Origin: CAZSNT01 sp964607765
GTDB lineage: Bacteria; Verrucomicrobiota; Lentisphaeria; Oligosphaerales; JABHEG01
DNA length: 64,000 nt
Reading direction: 5' to 3'
Assembly (NCBI GenBank): GCA_964607765.1
Contig: CAZSNT010000007.1
Location: forward strand, 1 to 64,000
Under the pieces are notes generated by a model that saw only the letters and a list, made by a program, of their open reading frames with translations, was not told the origin of the DNA and searched no databases. Shown here in pieces: positions 61,433 to 64,000 of the stretch. The translations under genes and the position numbers were made by a program. How positions within the stretch are numbered: the first letter of the stretch is position 1; each line of letters starts with the position of its first letter.

Positions 61433-64000
61433 TCACTTGCCGAAGCAGATGACTTTTCCGTCGAGCGTTGCCAGGTACAGACGCCCGCGCGCGGCGCTCA
61501 GCCCGTCGAATGCGGGCGGCGCGGACAGCGGCTGCGAGGCGAGCCGTGTTCCGTCGGCGCATGAGAACACCTGCAGCAGGCCGCCCTTCCGGCCCTCGAA
61601 TGCCGCCAGCGGATCCTCCGCGTCCACCACGTCGGGGACACCGGCCACGACCAGGTGGTCGCCGGCCAACAGCATCGCACGGATGCGAAGCGGCACCATC
61701 TTCTGCCACTTCGGCGGGCGTTCGCGTACGTAGCCCGTGCCCTTCTCAACGCCCCGGCCACCGCGGCGGAACTTGTCTGTCGCGGCTTCCTTGGGGAGCC
61801 AGTTGACGGCGCGGCTTTTCTTGCCTCTTTCGTCGAGTATCGGCTCGTTGTCGTTGTCGTCGGCGAACAACAGGTAGCCCTGTTCGTCCGGGTAGAGGGC
61901 CGGCGTCCACATGATGCGGCGGTAGAAGTACTTGACCGCGTAGGTTGCGGTGTCATCGAATACCACGAGCTGCCCCGCCTTTGGCGATTGCTGCGCGAAG
62001 TAGAAACCCGGCCAACGCCTGCTGTACATCCAGTAGAGCCGGTCGAAGCCCGTGTCGTCGAGGAACCCGCCCGTTGCGGCCAGGTGCTTGGCGCCCATGT
62101 CCAGTTCGCCGAGCGAGCTTTCCTGATTCACCGGCATGCGGTCCAGCAGTGGGTCGAACTTGATGCGCTGCATGTACAGGTTGGCGCCGTCGCTGACCAG
62201 GAGATCTGCGAGCGCGCCCTCCATGGCGAACGGTGTGCCCGTTTGCTTCATCACGTCGGGCCACGGCCCCGACAGATGATGATGGTGCATCAGCTTGCCT
62301 GTCGCTGCATCCAGGCCGTAGACCATGATTCCGCCGTCGAGGAATGACGAGCGGCCGGCCGCGAAGTACACCACTCCGTTCTGCACCAACACACTGCCGT
62401 GCACAGGCCAGATGGATTCGAGCTGCCCGTAGGACACAATCCGGCGCGCGTCGGGTGCGGCGCGGAAGCGCCACACAAGAGCACCGTCCGCGGCTCTCAG
62501 GCAGTAGACCGAGCCGTCGCGGCACCCGAACAGCAGGGATTGCCCGTGCACCACCGGTGCCGAATCGACACGTCCCGCAGCTGCGAAGCTCCACAGGTCA
62601 GAACCGTCAGAGGCGCTGAGACAGCGGACGCGGTGCGCGTCCTTCTCGACGACCCATACGCGTGTGCCGACAATCACCGGCTGCGTGCCCTGACAAGCCA
62701 GAGCCGCTTCCCACTTGCGCGCGAGTTGCGCCGGCAGCGTGGTTGTGGCTGCGCCGCTGCGCTGCGGATCGTGCCGGTACATGGGCCAGTCAGCCTGTGA
62801 AACAGCCGTGCGGGCCGCTGTTGCCGCGCCGATCTCGCCGTAGGCTGGGCCGCGTTCCAGGTGGGCGTCGGTGACGGGGTGCAGTTCGGCGGCGGGCTCT
62901 GCCGACATGGCCAGGTACCCGGGGACTTTCGCGCCGGGATAGCAGAAGCACTGATCAGGCGGGACGTAGAACAGGCCGTTGGCCGGCGTGGGGCCGGTGA
63001 AGCACGGCGCGCGCAGCCAATCGTTGCGCATGTGGTTGTCGCCCTCCACATCTGCGAACTCCGCACCGCGCTTCGGCCAGATCAGGTAGCGAATCGTCGC
63101 CTTGCTGCGGTGGCAGCGGTAGTGGTGGCCGGGCGAGATCAGTTTGCCGATGGCCAGCGTTTTCCGGACCTCGCCGGTGCGCAGGTCGCGGCCTGCGAGC
63201 GAGTTTCCGGACCACACGGTATCGCCTGTGACGAACACATCGGCAGGCTGTACACACGCGCCTGCTCTACCCGACGTGCTGCGCTGCCGCCACAGCACGT
63301 TGCCATCGGCCAGGGACAACGCGGTCAGGAACAGCGCACGCTGTGGCTTCTTGCTGCGTTTCTTGCCCTTGGCCGGTGTTGCGACAGGTTTCTCTGCGGC
63401 GGGCTGTTCGCCGTGTCCGTGGTACAGCACCACGCCGTTGGTGATGATCAGGTTGCTCACTCCGCCACGGGTTGTTCCGACAACGTTTGGTGCGTGCCAG
63501 ACATCGGCGCCCGAACGCGTGTCGACACAGACGAGCTCCTCCAGATTGTGGTAGACGGCGCGGCCGGACTCGGCGGCCAGGCCGTAAGGAAGGACGCGCA
63601 CGCCCTCGCGCCGCCAAAGCTGCTTCCCGGTCGCCACGTCGATGCCTGCCAGTGTGTCATCGAAAGAGTCTTTCTTGACCGTCGCGCCGGCACCCACGGA
63701 GCGCTCTTTGGTGATCTTGACAATGAGGACGCCGTCGGACAGGATCATCTCATCCGTGCCCGTGGTGTGTTCGAGGCCCGGCACGAGTATCTGCCCGGTG
63801 GCGGCGTCCAGTACGGATACGGGTGAGTCCAGGAAGCGGAGCGTGACGTAAACACGTTCGCCATCGGTGACCAAGCGTCGCGGGATGGTGTGGTGGATGT
63901 TCCAGCGATTCCCCACGCCCGTGCCGAACTCCGGCTGCCACTGCTGCAGCGGCACCCGCCAGAGCAGCACGCCGTTGGCCGCATCACGCGCGACCAGATT
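61433..64000 (-). CDS. PQQ-binding-like beta-propeller protein, partial
   Basis: At least 855 residues, continuing past the window edge; the visible frame is still open at 64000. Repeated blades follow the pattern A-x-x-G-x-x-L-W: ARDAANGVLLWR at the edge, IDVATGKQLWRREG, VDTRSGADVWHAP, LSLADGNVLWRQ, LSASDGSDLWSFAA, LRAADGALVWRFRA and GLDAATGKLMHH. These are PQQ/Trp-docking repeats that form eight-bladed propellers. A lysine-rich insert (about 205-225) interrupts one blade. Large proteins of this kind are abundant in Planctomycetota and related phyla; some are exported. Function is unknown. Confidence 0.9.
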   Translation of the reverse strand, partial: NLVARDAANGVLLWRVPLQQWQPEFGTGVGNRWNIHHTIPRRLVTDGERVYVTLRFLDSPVSVLDAATGQILVPGLEHTTGTDEMILSDGVLIVKITKERSVGAGATVKKDSFDDTLAGIDVATGKQLWRREGVRVLPYGLAAESGRAVYHNLEELVCVDTRSGADVWHAPNVVGTTRGGVSNLIITNGVVLYHGHGEQPAAEKPVATPAKGKKRSKKPQRALFLTALSLADGNVLWRQRSTSGRAGACVQPADVFVTGDTVWSGNSLAGRDLRTGEVRKTLAIGKLISPGHHYRCHRSKATIRYLIWPKRGAEFADVEGDNHMRNDWLRAPCFTGPTPANGLFYVPPDQCFCYPGAKVPGYLAMSAEPAAELHPVTDAHLERGPAYGEIGAATAARTAVSQADWPMYRHDPQRSGAATTTLPAQLARKWEAALACQGTQPVIVGTRVWVVEKDAHRVRCLSASDGSDLWSFAAAGRVDSAPVVHGQSLLFGCRDGSVYCLRAADGALVWRFRAAPDARRIVSYGQLESIWPVHGSVLVQNGVVYFAAGRSSFLDGGIMVYGLDAATGKLMHHHHLSGPWPDVMKQTGTPFAMEGALADLLVSDGANLYMQRIKFDPLLDRMPVNQESSLGELDMGAKHLAATGGFLDDTGFDRLYWMYSRRWPGFYFAQQSPKAGQLVVFDDTATYAVKYFYRRIMWTPALYPDEQGYLLFADDNDNEPILDERGKKSRAVNWLPKEAATDKFRRGGRGVEKGTGYVRERPPKWQKMVPLRIRAMLLAGDHLVVAGVPDVVDAEDPLAAFEGRKGGLLQVFSCADGTRLASQPLSAPPAFDGLSAARGRLYLATLDGKVICFGK

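Overview
The window is GC-rich chromosomal DNA carrying about 55 protein genes, several decayed fragments and many intergenic repeats. No rRNA or tRNA gene was found. The gene content suggests a member of the Planctomycetota/Verrucomicrobiota/Lentisphaerota group. The main signs are prepilin-like proteins (one intact, plus one orphan H-X9-DG tail), a DUF6785-type transporter-like protein, a DUF58/BatA pair, a large PQQ-propeller protein, Gfo/Idh/MocA and xylose-isomerase-like sugar proteins, an RRM RNA-binding protein and a non-secreted GH29 fucosidase. This placement is inferred from gene families only.

Layout. 0.2-2.7 kb: two overlapping alpha/beta hydrolases of the exosortase-associated type and an exported STN-like protein. 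2.8-6.8 kb: a sigma-54 activator with an arsenate-reductase-like sensor domain, divergent from an ABC exporter (ATPase and permease) and a small anchored protein. 6.8-12.8 kb: a pyruvate dehydrogenase operon on the minus strand (PPOX-fold protein, E1-alpha, E1-beta, E2, E3, thioredoxin-fold lipoprotein). 13-18.4 kb: oxidoreductase, exported protein, family 4 uracil-DNA glycosylase, sugar isomerase-like protein, and a pseudopilin operon. 18.4-20.6 kb: a decayed accessory patch with an Rpn/YhgA fragment, a PIN-domain pair and a pseudopilin tail. 20.6-22.9 kb: RecD2 helicase. 23-37 kb: a long minus-strand run (large lectin-like protein, PPC-domain protein, solute-binding protein, site-2 protease, DUF445, glycyl-radical activase, DUF6785, RlmH, BatA, DUF58, SDR). 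37.4-40.8 kb: fucosidase, ProA and a glycosidase-like barrel. 40.8-52.5 kb, minus strand: phosphotransferase, DUF3999-DUF2339 pair, PhoU with a Na/Pi symporter, radical SAM with a membrane protein, winged-helix regulator with a membrane protein. 52.6-56.3 kb: a methyl-cycle operon (metK, PfkB kinase, ahcY). 56.6-64 kb: orphan AAA ATPase, RRM protein, RlmKL and an incomplete PQQ-propeller gene.

The least expected feature is the intergenic DNA. Five loci carry tandem units of exactly 13 nt with a related purine-rich consensus on one strand. Four of these place direct units and inverted units on the two arms of a potential long hairpin. Three carry or share an end resembling CAATGTCGTTGAGTTAAGG. 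A sixth array, of different sequence, also has a 13-nt period. Two other loci are arrays of 7-nt units. A separate palindromic repeat occurs three times. These look like non-autonomous elements or structured RNA/DNA repeats; nothing in the window encodes an obvious transposase for them.
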